NCBI GenBank assembly: GCA_038250235.1
Contig: JBBSCO010000012.1
Coordinates: 1-59,671, forward strand
Length of the DNA: 59,671 nt
Source of the DNA: JAAUTS01 sp038250235
GTDB taxonomy: Bacteria; Verrucomicrobiota; Verrucomicrobiia; Methylacidiphilales; JAAUTS01
Direction of reading: 5' to 3'
A program made the translations under genes and the position numbers. Under the pieces are notes generated by a model. That model searched no databases, was not told the DNA's origin, and was given only the letters and a program-made list of their open reading frames with translations. Below are positions 41,115 to 50,080 of this stretch, in pieces. The first letter of the stretch is position 1. The number at the start of each line of letters is the position of its first letter.

Positions 41115-41432
41115 TTATTTTAAAAAGGAACAGATATACTGACAGATACCGTTGCTGACGGTGATGGTAAATCCGGATTTAGCGGCCACATCAAAACTGG
41201 TTCCGGAAGAATAAGAGGACAAGGCGGTCTGCCCATCGAGGACGATGCTACAGTCCCCATCGATGATTTCCATCCGTTCGGCGGCATCCGTTCCGAAATG
41301 GTAGGTGCCGGGATAAATCAGGCCCAGGGTTTTCTTGGACCCGTCCGGGAAAATCAGGCTGTGGGAAACAACTTTTCCGTCGAAATAGATGTTGGCTTTG
41401 GCGTGGGCCGTGACATTCGTGAATTCCATCAT
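41115..41432 (-). CDS. ppnP: Pyrimidine/purine nucleoside phosphorylase PpnP
   Basis: A 105-residue single cupin (DUF1255): NVTAHAKANIYFDGKVVSHS, PDGSKKTLGLIYPGTYHFGT and ERMEIIDGDCSIVLDG are family blocks. It splits many nucleosides with phosphate. Two Met codons stand in tandem (41432, 41429); either could start. First gene of the row with crcB and eamA, diverging from the thioredoxin-like gene. Confidence 0.93.
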   Translation of the reverse strand: MMEFTNVTAHAKANIYFDGKVVSHSLIFPDGSKKTLGLIYPGTYHFGTDAAERMEIIDGDCSIVLDGQTALSSYSSGTSFDVAAKSGFTITVSNGICQYICSFLK

Positions 41433-41536
41433 CCATCCTTGCCCTGCGTGAATTCGCTAGGCAAGGCAAAAGAGAGCCTACTTGGAGAGAGGTCACAAGA
41501 GCTTGCTTTTACAAAGGGTCGGATTATAAAGGAACG

Positions 41537-41968
41537 ATGGGTCGCTACATCGGCTTTATTTTTGCCCTGGCTGTTTTTGCTTTCCTGGCCATCGCTTTCT
41601 GGACTGTGAATGAAAACCTTCCCAAGCCCAAGAAAATTACGTTCACCCAAGATTACTATAAAACCCTGTCAGAATCCAAGACGGACCACAAACCTATCAT
41701 CCTCATCTTTACAGCTTCCTGGTGCGGTCCCTGCCAGTACATGAAAAAACAAGTTTATCCCAGCGCCGAGGTTTCCTCGCTTGCGGATCGCTTCCATTGG
41801 CTGATGCTCGATGTGGATGATTCCTCAAACCAGGGTCTGGCCCAAAAATACGGTGTGCGGGGAATCCCCCATATCCAGGTCATCGACAAATTTGAAAAAA
41901 GGAAAGGTCTAATCGTCGGGGGAAGAAGCCCATCGGATTTTGCCGCCTTTCTGCAAAAACAGCAATGA
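41537..41968 (+). CDS. Membrane-anchored thioredoxin-like protein
   Basis: A 143-residue protein with an N-terminal membrane anchor or signal (YIGFIFALAVFAFLAIAFW) and a thioredoxin fold with active site WCGPC (62-66) and the cis-Pro in GVRGIPHIQ. It should act as a periplasmic thiol reductase or oxidase, perhaps in cytochrome or envelope protein maturation. No partner is next to it. It converges on dapB. Confidence 0.88.
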   Translation: MGRYIGFIFALAVFAFLAIAFWTVNENLPKPKKITFTQDYYKTLSESKTDHKPIILIFTASWCGPCQYMKKQVYPSAEVSSLADRFHWLMLDVDDSSNQGLAQKYGVRGIPHIQVIDKFEKRKGLIVGGRSPSDFAAFLQKQQ

Positions 41969-41971
41969 GAC

Positions 41972-42020
41972 CCGCCTGTGCGGCCTTGGTAAATCACACC
42001 CCATGCAGGCGGCTCTTCCT
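41972..42020. terminator. Possible terminator between convergent genes
   Basis: CCGCCTG (41972-41978) and CAGGCGG (42006-42012) can pair over a 27-base loop, followed on the plus strand by CTCTTCCTTTT. It lies between the stops of the thioredoxin-like gene and dapB. The long loop makes it weak. Confidence 0.3.
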
Positions 42021-42021
42021 T

Positions 42022-42753
42022 TTACTTCAAACCGAGGACGTCAAACATCTCGTAAACACCTGGCTTTTGAGCGGCAAGAAAACGGGCGGCAGTGAGAGCA
42101 CCGGAGGCAAAGGTGTCGCGGCTCGAAGCCTTGTGGGTTAGTTCCACACGCTCCCCATCAATGGCAAACATGACGGTGTGATCCCCGACGACATCCCCGC
42201 CACGCAGGGCATGGATACCGATTTCATTCGGCTTACGCGCTCCCACATCCCCTTCCCGCCCATGCTGAAACACCGGATTCTCCATCTCGGCCGTCAGAAT
42301 CTCCACCAATGTTTTGGCCGTTCCACTGGGTGCGTCTTTCTTATGGTGATGATGCATTTCCACCACCTCAATGTCATACCCCCGCGGAGCCAGGATCTGT
42401 GCGGCTTTTTGGGTCAGGTAAAAAAGGGTGTTCACTCCCACTGAATAATTGGACGCAAAAATCAGGGGGATCTTTTCACCGAGCGCGAGGATCTGCTTTT
42501 TAACTTCAGCCGAATGCCCCGTTGTACCGATAGCCAGGGCCTTGCCGTGTTTCGCAGCCAATTCAGCCACAGCCAGAGTTGTACTGTGATGACTGAAATC
42601 AATCAGGGCATCGCATTTGGAAATCACGGAAACCAAGTCATCTCCCTGATCGATTTCTCCCACGACTTCAAAATCCGCAGAAGCTGTGGCCAATCGCAGA
42701 ATGGCCTGACCCATCCGGCCTTTGGCACCCACCATAATAATCTTTGTTTTCAT
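42022..42753 (-). CDS. dapB: 4-hydroxy-tetrahydrodipicolinate reductase
   Basis: A 243-residue NAD(P)H enzyme, second step of the lysine/diaminopimelate branch. It has the nucleotide motif VGAKGRMGQ, the catalytic EMHHHHKKDAPSGTA block, and ASNYSVGVN. It lies 51 bases after dapA on the same strand, in the order dapF-dapA-dapB. Confidence 0.96.
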   Translation of the reverse strand: MKTKIIMVGAKGRMGQAILRLATASADFEVVGEIDQGDDLVSVISKCDALIDFSHHSTTLAVAELAAKHGKALAIGTTGHSAEVKKQILALGEKIPLIFASNYSVGVNTLFYLTQKAAQILAPRGYDIEVVEMHHHHKKDAPSGTAKTLVEILTAEMENPVFQHGREGDVGARKPNEIGIHALRGGDVVGDHTVMFAIDGERVELTHKASSRDTFASGALTAARFLAAQKPGVYEMFDVLGLK

Positions 42754-42804
42754 TTTTTATGGAACTGAAGTTAACGAAGGAAACGAAGGTTTGATTGTCT
42801 TTTG

Positions 42805-43686
42805 TTAAACAATCCCCGCTTTATTAAGCGTGGCCATCAGCTTTTCGCGGTTGCCCGGGCTCATGCTGACCAAAGGAAGACGCACTTCATCCTGCAACCA
42901 ACCCTTGGCTTCCATGGCCGCCTTGATCGGGCCGGGATTGGCTTCGAGAAAAATGTCCGTGTAAACACCGTAGTATTTCCGGTGCAGCGCTTCCGCTTTT
43001 TTAAAGTCCCCGGTCAAAGCGGCATCAACCATGGCTTTTACTTCGGCGGGAATAAGGTTGGATGCCACGCTGATCACTCCGACCGCGCCAACACTGATGA
43101 ACGGCACTGTCAATCCATCGTCACCAGAAAGAATTTGAAAACTTTCCGGCAAGGCCTGACGCAGTTTGCTGACACGATCCACAGTTCCACCGGCCTCTTT
43201 AATGGCGACGATGTTTTTCGCATCCGCAGCCAGACGAGCAACGGTTTCAATTCCGATCTCGATGCCGCAACGGCCCGGAATCGAATAAAGGATGATGGGA
43301 AGCTCCGTGCTTTTGGCGATGGCCATGAAATGTTGATACAAACCTTCCTGGGTTGGTTTATTGTAATAGGGTGCCACTTGCAAGGAGGCATCCGCGCCGA
43401 GTTTTTCGGCTTCCTGGGTGTATTCGATGGCTTCAGCCGTGGAGTTGGATCCGGTTCCGGCGATGACCTTGGTCTTCTTTTTGGCAAATTGGACGGCCAT
43501 TTCGATCACACGGAGATGCTCCTCCTGATTAAGCGTGGGAGATTCCCCTGTCGTGCCGACAGGAACAATACCTTCCAGACCGGCCTCGATCTGACGAGCG
43601 ATCAATGCTTCATAGGCAGCCGTATCGATCAATCCCTTTTTGAACGGAGTTACAAGAGCTGTGTGGGTTCCTGAAAAATTAGGCAT
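42805..43686 (-). CDS. dapA: 4-hydroxy-tetrahydrodipicolinate synthase
   Basis: A 293-residue aldolase that joins pyruvate and aspartate semialdehyde. Catalytic Tyr lies in PIILYSIPGRCG, Schiff-base Lys in VAIKEAGG, and VGTTGESPTLN is the entry motif. ATG 43686 (MPNFSGTHTAL) overlaps the dapF stop by 8 bases, so the genes are coupled; a start at 43707 would deepen the overlap. Confidence 0.96.
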   Translation of the reverse strand: MPNFSGTHTALVTPFKKGLIDTAAYEALIARQIEAGLEGIVPVGTTGESPTLNQEEHLRVIEMAVQFAKKKTKVIAGTGSNSTAEAIEYTQEAEKLGADASLQVAPYYNKPTQEGLYQHFMAIAKSTELPIILYSIPGRCGIEIGIETVARLAADAKNIVAIKEAGGTVDRVSKLRQALPESFQILSGDDGLTVPFISVGAVGVISVASNLIPAEVKAMVDAALTGDFKKAEALHRKYYGVYTDIFLEANPGPIKAAMEAKGWLQDEVRLPLVSMSPGNREKLMATLNKAGIV

Positions 43687-44491
43687 CGATTTCTCCCTGA
43701 TAAACAAAATCCGCAGGGCCGTGAAGTTTGACCTGCGAAAACGCAGTGTCCAGCTTGTTAAAGAACACTTTTAGAGTGTCGCCACCCTGCACGTTGACCG
43801 ACACCGGGGCCTTGAAGCCATGGACTTCGGAAGCAATCAGGGCAACTGCCGTCACTCCCGTGCCGCAGGCCAGGGTTTCGCCCTCCACGCCGCGCTCATA
43901 AGTCCTCACCCGAATTTTTCCCGGTCCGAGAATCTGAGCGAAATTGACGTTGGTTCCTTTGGGCTGGAAAGCCTCATGATAACGCAGTTCCGAGCCTAGT
44001 TTGATGATCTCAAGCTTTTCGATGTCAGGCAGGAAAACCACGGCGTGAGGGACGCCCGTATTAATGCTGTGAACAGTCAGAACTCCGGAGGAAGTGGTGA
44101 TCTTCTGGTTCAAAAGCATTCCACGGGGAGGCGTCAGTTCCACTCTGACTTGATCTCCAAAAAATTCTCCTCCGACCAGGCCTGCACCTGTATCGAAGAG
44201 CAGGGTTCCTTTCCGAAAGCCGGTTACGCGTTGGGCAAAACGGGCAAAACAACGGGCTCCGTTGCCACACATCTCCGCTTCGCCCCCGTCCGCATTGAAA
44301 TAGCGCATGCGGAAATCCGCCGCCTTGGTCTTGGCTGGTTCAAGGAGCAAGAGCCCATCGGCTCCAACGCCGAACTGACGATGGCAAAGGCGTTCGATCA
44401 ACTTGCGGGTGGGCCGCAGCGTCTTCTTGCGGTTATCCAGGCAAACGAAATCGTTGCCCGCGCCACTCATCTTCCAGAAGGAAAGTTTCAT
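43679..44491 (-). CDS. dapF: Diaminopimelate epimerase
   Basis: A 270-residue two-domain racemase. The two catalytic Cys are in MCGNGARCFARF and LACGTGVTAVAL. It turns LL- into meso-diaminopimelate for peptidoglycan and lysine. First gene of dapF-dapA-dapB. An 87-base gap separates it from the RelE remnant. Confidence 0.96.
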   Translation of the reverse strand: MKLSFWKMSGAGNDFVCLDNRKKTLRPTRKLIERLCHRQFGVGADGLLLLEPAKTKAADFRMRYFNADGGEAEMCGNGARCFARFAQRVTGFRKGTLLFDTGAGLVGGEFFGDQVRVELTPPRGMLLNQKITTSSGVLTVHSINTGVPHAVVFLPDIEKLEIIKLGSELRYHEAFQPKGTNVNFAQILGPGKIRVRTYERGVEGETLACGTGVTAVALIASEVHGFKAPVSVNVQGGDTLKVFFNKLDTAFSQVKLHGPADFVYQGEIDA

Positions 44492-44577
44492 CGTTAAGGG
44501 GTGAAGTATGCAGTAAAAAATCTCTTAGGCAATGACAGGATAAAGCAAGGCACAGTGAAAATCCGTAGCCGCGTTTT

Positions 44578-44760
44578 TCAGCCGTAAACCTTTTTGCGGT
44601 GACCAACAGCAAGAACCAAGACCACCCATTCTCCATCACCAATCCGACAAATGATTCGATAGTCCCCTACGCGGTAACGCCATAACCCGGCCAAATCCGC
44701 TTTGCGGGCTTTACCAAAACGACTCATCCGATCTGGATCAACTTCAGGATATCCTGCCAC
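44578..44760 (-). pseudogene. RelE/ParE-family toxin, C-terminal half only
   Basis: The frame matches the last half of RelE toxins: DLAGLWRYRVGDYRIICRIG and VLAVGHRKKVYG. The N-terminal helices (about 40 residues) are missing. GTG 44760 is the first usable start; upstream the frame stays open into the DUF5615 gene but does not resemble RelE. No antitoxin of the RelB type is next to it. I read it as a remnant left when the DUF433/DUF5615 module was placed here. Confidence 0.65.
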
Positions 44761-44765
44761 TTTTC

Positions 44766-45092
44766 CTACAGCTTGCTTCCAACATGTGTCACTTCTCCTC
44801 TTTTCGTATTCGAAATACCTGTATTGATTTCGAAAATCAGTGGCAAGATAGATTCCATTGCATTCGACTTGGTATGCAAAACAGTCAACCCAAACGGGCG
44901 AGCTTTCATGTGTTGTTGATAGACCATGTTGCTGTCAATGGTAACAAATAGATCGAAATGGCCCGCTATCAGCCCAAGCAGCTCTCCGTTTGACTTTGCC
45001 GACCATCCCATTTCCTGAACGGTCTGAACCTCATGATCCTTCAATTCGAGCCCCAGTCGCCGCGGCAAGCACTCGTCTAGAATGATTTTCAC
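44766..45092 (-). CDS. DUF5615 PIN-like toxin
   Basis: A 108-residue PIN-like protein: KIILDECLPRRLGLELKDHE with the first acidic pair, VQEMGWSAKSNGELLGL, and LFVTIDSN. These proteins are putative ribonuclease toxins paired with DUF433 antitoxins. The start is GTG 45092, immediately after the stop of the DUF433 gene. The C-terminal GEVTHVGSKL is as in relatives, so it looks intact. Confidence 0.85.
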   Translation of the reverse strand: MKIILDECLPRRLGLELKDHEVQTVQEMGWSAKSNGELLGLIAGHFDLFVTIDSNMVYQQHMKARPFGLTVLHTKSNAMESILPLIFEINTGISNTKRGEVTHVGSKL

Positions 45093-45308
45093 TCAGGTTG
45101 TAGCAAGCTGAGGAAGTTTTTCTTTGATTTCCTCAAGAACAGAGATGATCTGTTCTTTTTTCACAGAGGGAAAGTCATCCAAAAACTCTTCGATTGAATA
45201 GCCCTCTTCCCAACAATCAATCAGGTTTTGGATCGGAACCCTCGTTCCAGTGAAAACAGGGATCCCACCCATGATTTCATGGTTTACGGTGACATAAGAG
45301 CCAAACAT
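45093..45308 (-). CDS. DUF433 antitoxin
   Basis: A 71-residue protein of the DUF433 family: IMGGIPVFTGTRVPIQNLID and EGYSIEEFLDDFPSV. DUF433 proteins are helix-turn-helix antitoxins that bind their own promoter. The stop abuts the GTG of the DUF5615 gene. The pair sits between dapF and lysA, a split in an otherwise amino-acid region. Confidence 0.88.
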   Translation of the reverse strand: MFGSYVTVNHEIMGGIPVFTGTRVPIQNLIDCWEEGYSIEEFLDDFPSVKKEQIISVLEEIKEKLPQLATT

Positions 45309-45471
45309 AAGAAGACTTTAGCTTATTTTCAGCCCTATGTCACGCTACTTACTTAAGGCCTGGGGGCTGAATGACCTGACGGTGTGCCCCGGATAAGATT
45401 CCAGAAGAGCTCGGCCTGGGAGCCTAAACAAAATGTCGATATCTTCTAATGAGTAGAGTCGGATTAAGTCC

Positions 45472-46761
45472 CTAAATCACCTCATCCGTCTCGATCGACA
45501 CAAAATCATTCAGAGTTTCCCGCTTGGAGATCAGACGGGCGGAGCCGTCCTCTTCCACCCAGATCTGGGGAGCCCGGCCCAGAGAGTTGTAGTGGCTCGA
45601 CATGGCGTAGCCGTAGGCACCGGCATCATGCAGACAAAGCAGGTCCCCTCGCTCCGGACGCGGCAGGTCGCGGGGTTCCAGCATCTCATCGGCTCCACGT
45701 GTGAAGACATCCCCACTTTCACAAAGAGGCCCAGCCACGCAAAAAGGTTCCAGGGCGGCACCTGTCTTGGCGGGAATCGTGATGCGGTGATAGCTGCCAT
45801 ACATGGCGGGCCGCACCAGATCGGTGAAGCCTGCATCCACCATGATGAATTCCACCCCCGTGCCTTTTTCGTTGCTGCGGGTCTTCTTGATGTCCGTGAC
45901 CTTGGTGACGAGTGTGCAGGAGGACGCCACGTAATAGCGGCCGGGCTCAATCTCCAGGCGGATATCGCGTCCCGCAGCTTTGCTCATGCTTTCGCGGCCT
46001 TCCTTGAGAATGTCCGCCAAGGCCTTCACATCCAATGTTTCAAGTTGGCGGTAATTCCACGGTAGTCCGCCCCCGGCCGAAATGGCCTCCAAGTCAGGGA
46101 AAGAACCAGCCATGCCGGCAAAGACGGCAACCAGGCGCTTGAGGTTGTCGCGGAGTTCCTGCTGTTGGGGGCCACTGCCCACGTGAGCATGCAGCATGAC
46201 AATTTTGAGCCCGGCTTTTTGCGACGCTGCTACGGTTTCGCTGACATCCTCCCACCAGATGCCATGCTTGGAGCTGGGCCCGCCGGTATCACAGGCGTTG
46301 ACGTGTCCGTGACCGAAGCCGACATTGATACGCAGAGCCAGTGGGCCCCGGTAACCGGCCTCAGCCAAATCCTGAACCATGCCGGGCGAGCCGATATTGG
46401 GCAGGATTCCGTCCTGAAGAACCGCCCTCTGCCAATCGCCACGAAAGACGTCGGCCGTATAAAGAATTTCGGGAGGGTTGCTGCCTTGGGCAAAACCGGC
46501 GTCCGTGGCGCGGAAACATTCGTTGGCACTGACTGCATCAATCCAAAGTCCATGCTTCTGGATTTCCTGGAGAATGCGGCGGGTAGGGCTGGCTTTCATG
46601 GCGTAACGCGCCTGTAACCCTGGAGAAGCGGTCAGAGCTTTCACATCGGCGATACGACGGCGCATTTCGGCAGCGTCATATAGCCAGAAAGGCGTGCCGA
46701 CCTTGGCCGCCAGTTCCTGCAAGAGTTTAACATTCTGATTGGGATTCATAGATTCGCTCAT
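45472..46761 (-). CDS. lysA: Diaminopimelate decarboxylase
   Basis: A 429-residue PLP enzyme, last step of lysine synthesis. The PLP Lys is in ARYAMKASPTRRI, and the C-terminal barrel holds CLHDAGAYGYAMSSHYN. ATG 46761 (MSESMNPNQN) was chosen; 46749 or 46806 are also in frame. It follows argH by about 50 bases on the same strand. Substrate choice rests on the family and the dap genes 1 kb away. Confidence 0.93.
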   Translation of the reverse strand: MSESMNPNQNVKLLQELAAKVGTPFWLYDAAEMRRRIADVKALTASPGLQARYAMKASPTRRILQEIQKHGLWIDAVSANECFRATDAGFAQGSNPPEILYTADVFRGDWQRAVLQDGILPNIGSPGMVQDLAEAGYRGPLALRINVGFGHGHVNACDTGGPSSKHGIWWEDVSETVAASQKAGLKIVMLHAHVGSGPQQQELRDNLKRLVAVFAGMAGSFPDLEAISAGGGLPWNYRQLETLDVKALADILKEGRESMSKAAGRDIRLEIEPGRYYVASSCTLVTKVTDIKKTRSNEKGTGVEFIMVDAGFTDLVRPAMYGSYHRITIPAKTGAALEPFCVAGPLCESGDVFTRGADEMLEPRDLPRPERGDLLCLHDAGAYGYAMSSHYNSLGRAPQIWVEEDGSARLISKRETLNDFVSIETDEVI

Positions 46762-46812
46762 AAGGGTAAAGGAAAAAATCGAAGCCGCAAGTGGGTCAGG
46801 CACCAAGTAGAA

Positions 46813-48201
46813 TTACTTCCGGGCCAGACGCTTTTTCCAGGACGCCAGTTCGGCTTTGACCTGTTTCAATCCCGGTGCACCCGTCATGAGACGGCGTGCC
46901 AGGGCCGCCTTCACTTCAAAAACGTCCAGGACAACGGCATCCACTTCGGGGTGGATTTTTTTCCACTCGGCCAAGGGCAGCTTCGAAAGCAGGCAGCCTG
47001 TTTTTTCCGAAACGGCCACGGCCTGCCCCACGATCTCATGGGCATGACGGAACGGAATGCCTTTCAACACCAAAGCATCGGCGACATCCGTGGCGAGAAG
47101 CAGGGGATCGCTGACTGCCTTGGCGCAGGCGGTTTTATTGACGGCAATATCCGCCAACATCGTGGCCATGACGTCGAGCGTTTCCTGCACAGTATCGACG
47201 CTGTCGAAAAGCCGTTCCTTGTCCTCCTGCAGGTCGCGGTTGTAGGTCATAGGCAGGCCCTTGACCAGGGTCAACAAGGCCATCAGGTCGCCGATGACAC
47301 GTCCGCTTTTCCCCCGCGTGATCTCCGCCACATCCGGATTCTTTTTCTGCGGCATCAGGCTGGAACCTGTCGTGAAGGAATCACCGATCCGGATAAAGCC
47401 GAACTCGGCCGTGGACCAGAGGATGAGGTCTTCTGCGAGGCGGGAGAGATGCACGGCAGTGATGGCGTTAGCGGCGGCGTATTCCAGCATGAAGTCGCGA
47501 TCGCTGACAGCATCTAGCGAGTTGGTAGTGATTTTGGCAAAGCCAAGAGTTTTTGCCACCAGTTCCCGCCGCAAGGGAATCGTGCTGCCAGCGAGGGCAC
47601 CCGAGCCAAGGGGTAGGACATCGGTCCTCTTGCGGACATCGAGCAGACGTCCCATGTCGCGATCAAACATTTCCACGTAGGCCAGGAGATGATGAGCGAA
47701 GTAAACCGGCTGGGCCCGTTGCAGATGGGTGTAGCCGGGGATGAGGACATCAAGGTTTTGGTTGGCCCAGGAAACAAGAGCCTTCTGCATGTCTGCGAGA
47801 AGTTGCAGGTCAACAACGATCTGGTTTTTCACCCAAAGCCGCATATCGGTGGCGATCTGGTCGTTGCGGCTGCGGCCCGTATGAAGCTTGGCTCCGGCAG
47901 GCGTCCGTTCGGTCAGGGCCGCCTCAATGTTCATGTGGACATCTTCACGCTCCTCTTTCCAGACAAAGGTTCCCGCCTCAATTTCAGCGCGGATCTGCTT
48001 GAGCCCCCTTTGTATCGCCTTAAATTCTCCAGCACTCAGAATGCCGATGCTGGCCAGCATGGAGGCATGGGCGATGCTTCCCGCGATGTCTTCCTTATAG
48101 AGACGTTTGTCAAAATGAACCGAACGCGTGAAGCGCTGGACTTTTTCGTCGGGTCCGCTGGAAAAGCGGCCACCCCAGAGAGTTTTGTTGTTTTGTGCCA
48201 T
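46813..48201 (-). CDS. argH: Argininosuccinate lyase
   Basis: A 462-residue enzyme of the fumarase/aspartase superfamily: NKTLWGGRFSSGPDEKVQRF at the start, the mobile signature loop GSSLMPQKKNPD, and HTGRSRNDQ. It releases fumarate from argininosuccinate to give arginine. All three motifs are intact. It is followed by lysA; argA lies 4 kb away. Confidence 0.97.
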   Translation of the reverse strand: MAQNNKTLWGGRFSSGPDEKVQRFTRSVHFDKRLYKEDIAGSIAHASMLASIGILSAGEFKAIQRGLKQIRAEIEAGTFVWKEEREDVHMNIEAALTERTPAGAKLHTGRSRNDQIATDMRLWVKNQIVVDLQLLADMQKALVSWANQNLDVLIPGYTHLQRAQPVYFAHHLLAYVEMFDRDMGRLLDVRKRTDVLPLGSGALAGSTIPLRRELVAKTLGFAKITTNSLDAVSDRDFMLEYAAANAITAVHLSRLAEDLILWSTAEFGFIRIGDSFTTGSSLMPQKKNPDVAEITRGKSGRVIGDLMALLTLVKGLPMTYNRDLQEDKERLFDSVDTVQETLDVMATMLADIAVNKTACAKAVSDPLLLATDVADALVLKGIPFRHAHEIVGQAVAVSEKTGCLLSKLPLAEWKKIHPEVDAVVLDVFEVKAALARRLMTGAPGLKQVKAELASWKKRLARK

Positions 48202-48313
48202 GGTTTTGAGAAGGTTGAGGATAGACAGAATTTCAGTTTTTAACCACTGATAACGCAGATGAAACTGATACCAAGCCCCTAGACCACATCCCGCAAGAGC
48301 CTATTCTTTTAAA

Positions 48314-49558
48314 TTAACGGCGGGGCGAACGAGACGGCTTACCCTGCGGACGAGCGGAGCCTCTTGCATCAGGACGAGGGCGGGGACTAGGGCGGGGGGC
48401 AGCACGGCCAAAAGCCGGTCGGGAGGGCCGGGGGCCAGCGGAACCTCTTTTTCGAGGGGCAGTTCCTTCCGGGCGTTCAAAACGTTTGGGACGATCCTGA
48501 CCGACTTTATTTGAGCGGGAGAACCGTCCAACCGATGCCGGTCTTGATGTCCTTCCAGAGCTTTCCGCTTTTGGGGGTCCACCACGGAAAGCGGGTTTTC
48601 CCGGGCGGGAAAAACGTGTGGATCCGGCTGGGCGTTCCAGACGGCCTGACCTTTGCGGGCGTCCGACTTTTTCCGGGCGCTCCTTTTTTTCAAAGTGGGC
48701 CGATCTCAGAGGACGCGAAGGCCTAGCAAAAGAAGGTGTGCGTGTCTTTCTTCCAAAACGTTCCGCCACCGGAATCCTGACCTTCTTTACCAATGGGGGA
48801 GTTTCGCTGATTTTGGACAAATCCCTGCCTTTACCGAAGGTTTTGGGGGCTTCCTCATCCCTGACGACCGGAGCCAGCAGGAGCTTCTTGACCTCGTAGT
48901 CGTTCAGGAACCGCCACTCCCCCACCTTCATGTTGCCGAGGGAGAGACTGCCAACTTCAATGCGGCGCAAGAATTTGACGCGGTAGCCGAACTTCAAAAA
49001 CATGAGACGGATCTGGCGTTTCAGTCCCTGGGTCAGCACCACTTTGACGCGGTTATGGCCAAGTTTGTAAACCGCCTCCGCCTTGGCATAGCCATGTTCA
49101 ATCAGAAAGCCTTTAAGAAAGCGTGGCACGAGGGCGAAATCAAAATCCTTGTCCAGTTCCACATGATAAACTTTGGGAAGCTTGAAACTCGGGTGGGCCA
49201 ATTGCTGGGCCAGTTCACCACGGTTGGTCAGAATGAGGAGGCCTTCGCTGTCCATGTCGAGGCGGCCCACATAAAAAAGACGGGGAGCGTCTTCCGGCAA
49301 CAGGTCGAACACTGTTTTGCGGCGCCCCTGGGCATCGCGGGAACAGAGCACGCCTTCGGGCTTGAACATGGCCAGAGTGTAGGGCTGGTCGGGCTTTTGT
49401 TTTTTTCCATCAACGCTGACGTGTTCGTTTTCGCCGACCGTGGTGGCGAGGTCAGTGACCAGCTTGCCGTTGACGGTGACACGTCCGGTGCGGATAAGAT
49501 CCTCACAGGAACGGCGGGAGCCGAGACCGGCACTGGCGAGATAACGATTGAGACGCAT
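48314..49558 (-). CDS. Pseudouridine synthase (RluB/RsuA type) with long disordered tail
   Basis: A 414-residue protein. Residues 1-50 are an S4 RNA-binding domain (MRLNRYLASAGLGSRRSCED); 60-230 hold the RsuA/RluB-type catalytic domain with the Asp in GRLDMDSEGLLILTN and KRQIRLMF. It modifies an rRNA uridine. From about 250 on the chain is low-complexity, rich in Arg, Pro, Gly and Ser (RPSRPLRSAHFEKKE, GRTSRPASVGRF), a likely RNA-binding disordered tail of about 160 residues. ATG 49558 gives the standard start; the frame is open up to 49681. Confidence 0.92.
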   Translation of the reverse strand: MRLNRYLASAGLGSRRSCEDLIRTGRVTVNGKLVTDLATTVGENEHVSVDGKKQKPDQPYTLAMFKPEGVLCSRDAQGRRKTVFDLLPEDAPRLFYVGRLDMDSEGLLILTNRGELAQQLAHPSFKLPKVYHVELDKDFDFALVPRFLKGFLIEHGYAKAEAVYKLGHNRVKVVLTQGLKRQIRLMFLKFGYRVKFLRRIEVGSLSLGNMKVGEWRFLNDYEVKKLLLAPVVRDEEAPKTFGKGRDLSKISETPPLVKKVRIPVAERFGRKTRTPSFARPSRPLRSAHFEKKERPEKVGRPQRSGRLERPAGSTRFSRPGKPAFRGGPPKAESSGRTSRPASVGRFSRSNKVGQDRPKRFERPEGTAPRKRGSAGPRPSRPAFGRAAPRPSPRPRPDARGSARPQGKPSRSPRR

Positions 49559-49640
49559 AAGGAAAAGAGTTTGGCCACGAACAGGGTGAAAAAGATAGGC
49601 GGAAAAATGAGAGGTTGGGTCTTTTCCCATGGTTTCAGGG

Positions 49641-49678
49641 AAAAGAAAAAGCCTGCCTTGGCGGGAAGGCAGGCCTTT
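49641..49678 (-). terminator. Rho-independent terminator of the small basic protein gene
   Basis: GCCTGCCTT and AAGGCAGGC form a strong 9-pair stem with a 6-base loop (49651-49674). On the minus strand it is followed by TTTTTCTTTT. It ends the 52-residue gene upstream of the pseudouridine synthase. Confidence 0.85.
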
Positions 49679-49708
49679 CAAAAATCCGCAGAGCGGCCGT
49701 TGAACGGC

Positions 49709-49867
49709 TTATTCTTCGGGGCGGGTCTTGGGCAGATTGTGGACGGTGGATGTTTCGTCTTTCCAGACTCCACGCTTTTTGAGGAGGTCCACGCGTTCAA
49801 AACGCTTGAGGACATTCCTTTTAACGACAATCTTGCTCGAGCCCCGGAGGCTTTTGTGCTGTGACAT
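49709..49867 (-). CDS. Verrucomicrobia/Chlamydiae small basic protein
   Basis: A 52-residue basic protein: starts MSQHKSLRGSSKIVVKRNVL, then KRFERVDLLKKRG and ends NLPKTRPEE. It matches the small basic protein family (TIGR04137-like) known only from Verrucomicrobia, Chlamydiae and relatives, thought to be ribosome-linked. Its function is not established. The gene has its own strong terminator. A promoter-like TTGATT-N16-TAGTTT stands just upstream, so close that the leader would be only a few bases. Confidence 0.85.
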   Translation of the reverse strand: MSQHKSLRGSSKIVVKRNVLKRFERVDLLKKRGVWKDETSTVHNLPKTRPEE

Positions 49868-50080
49868 AGGAACCAGAAACTAGGCTTTTTCTTTTTTGAA
49901 TCAAGGATAATTCCAGTTTTTCTGAGGGAAAGGATTTGCCCGCGAAACACGCTAAACGTCGCGAAAGGGTTAAGTACCCTATCTTTGCTCTTTTTACCTG
50001 GGCATTTTCGACTATTTGCGGCCCCTATTCTTCAACCACTGCCCGGTTGCCAAGCGGATTCTTTCTCGTAAGGTTTTTCC

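Noticed and set aside
41433..41536. Fluoride riboswitch before ppnP-crcB
   Set aside because: The pseudoknot core expected for that riboswitch is not present in the gap.
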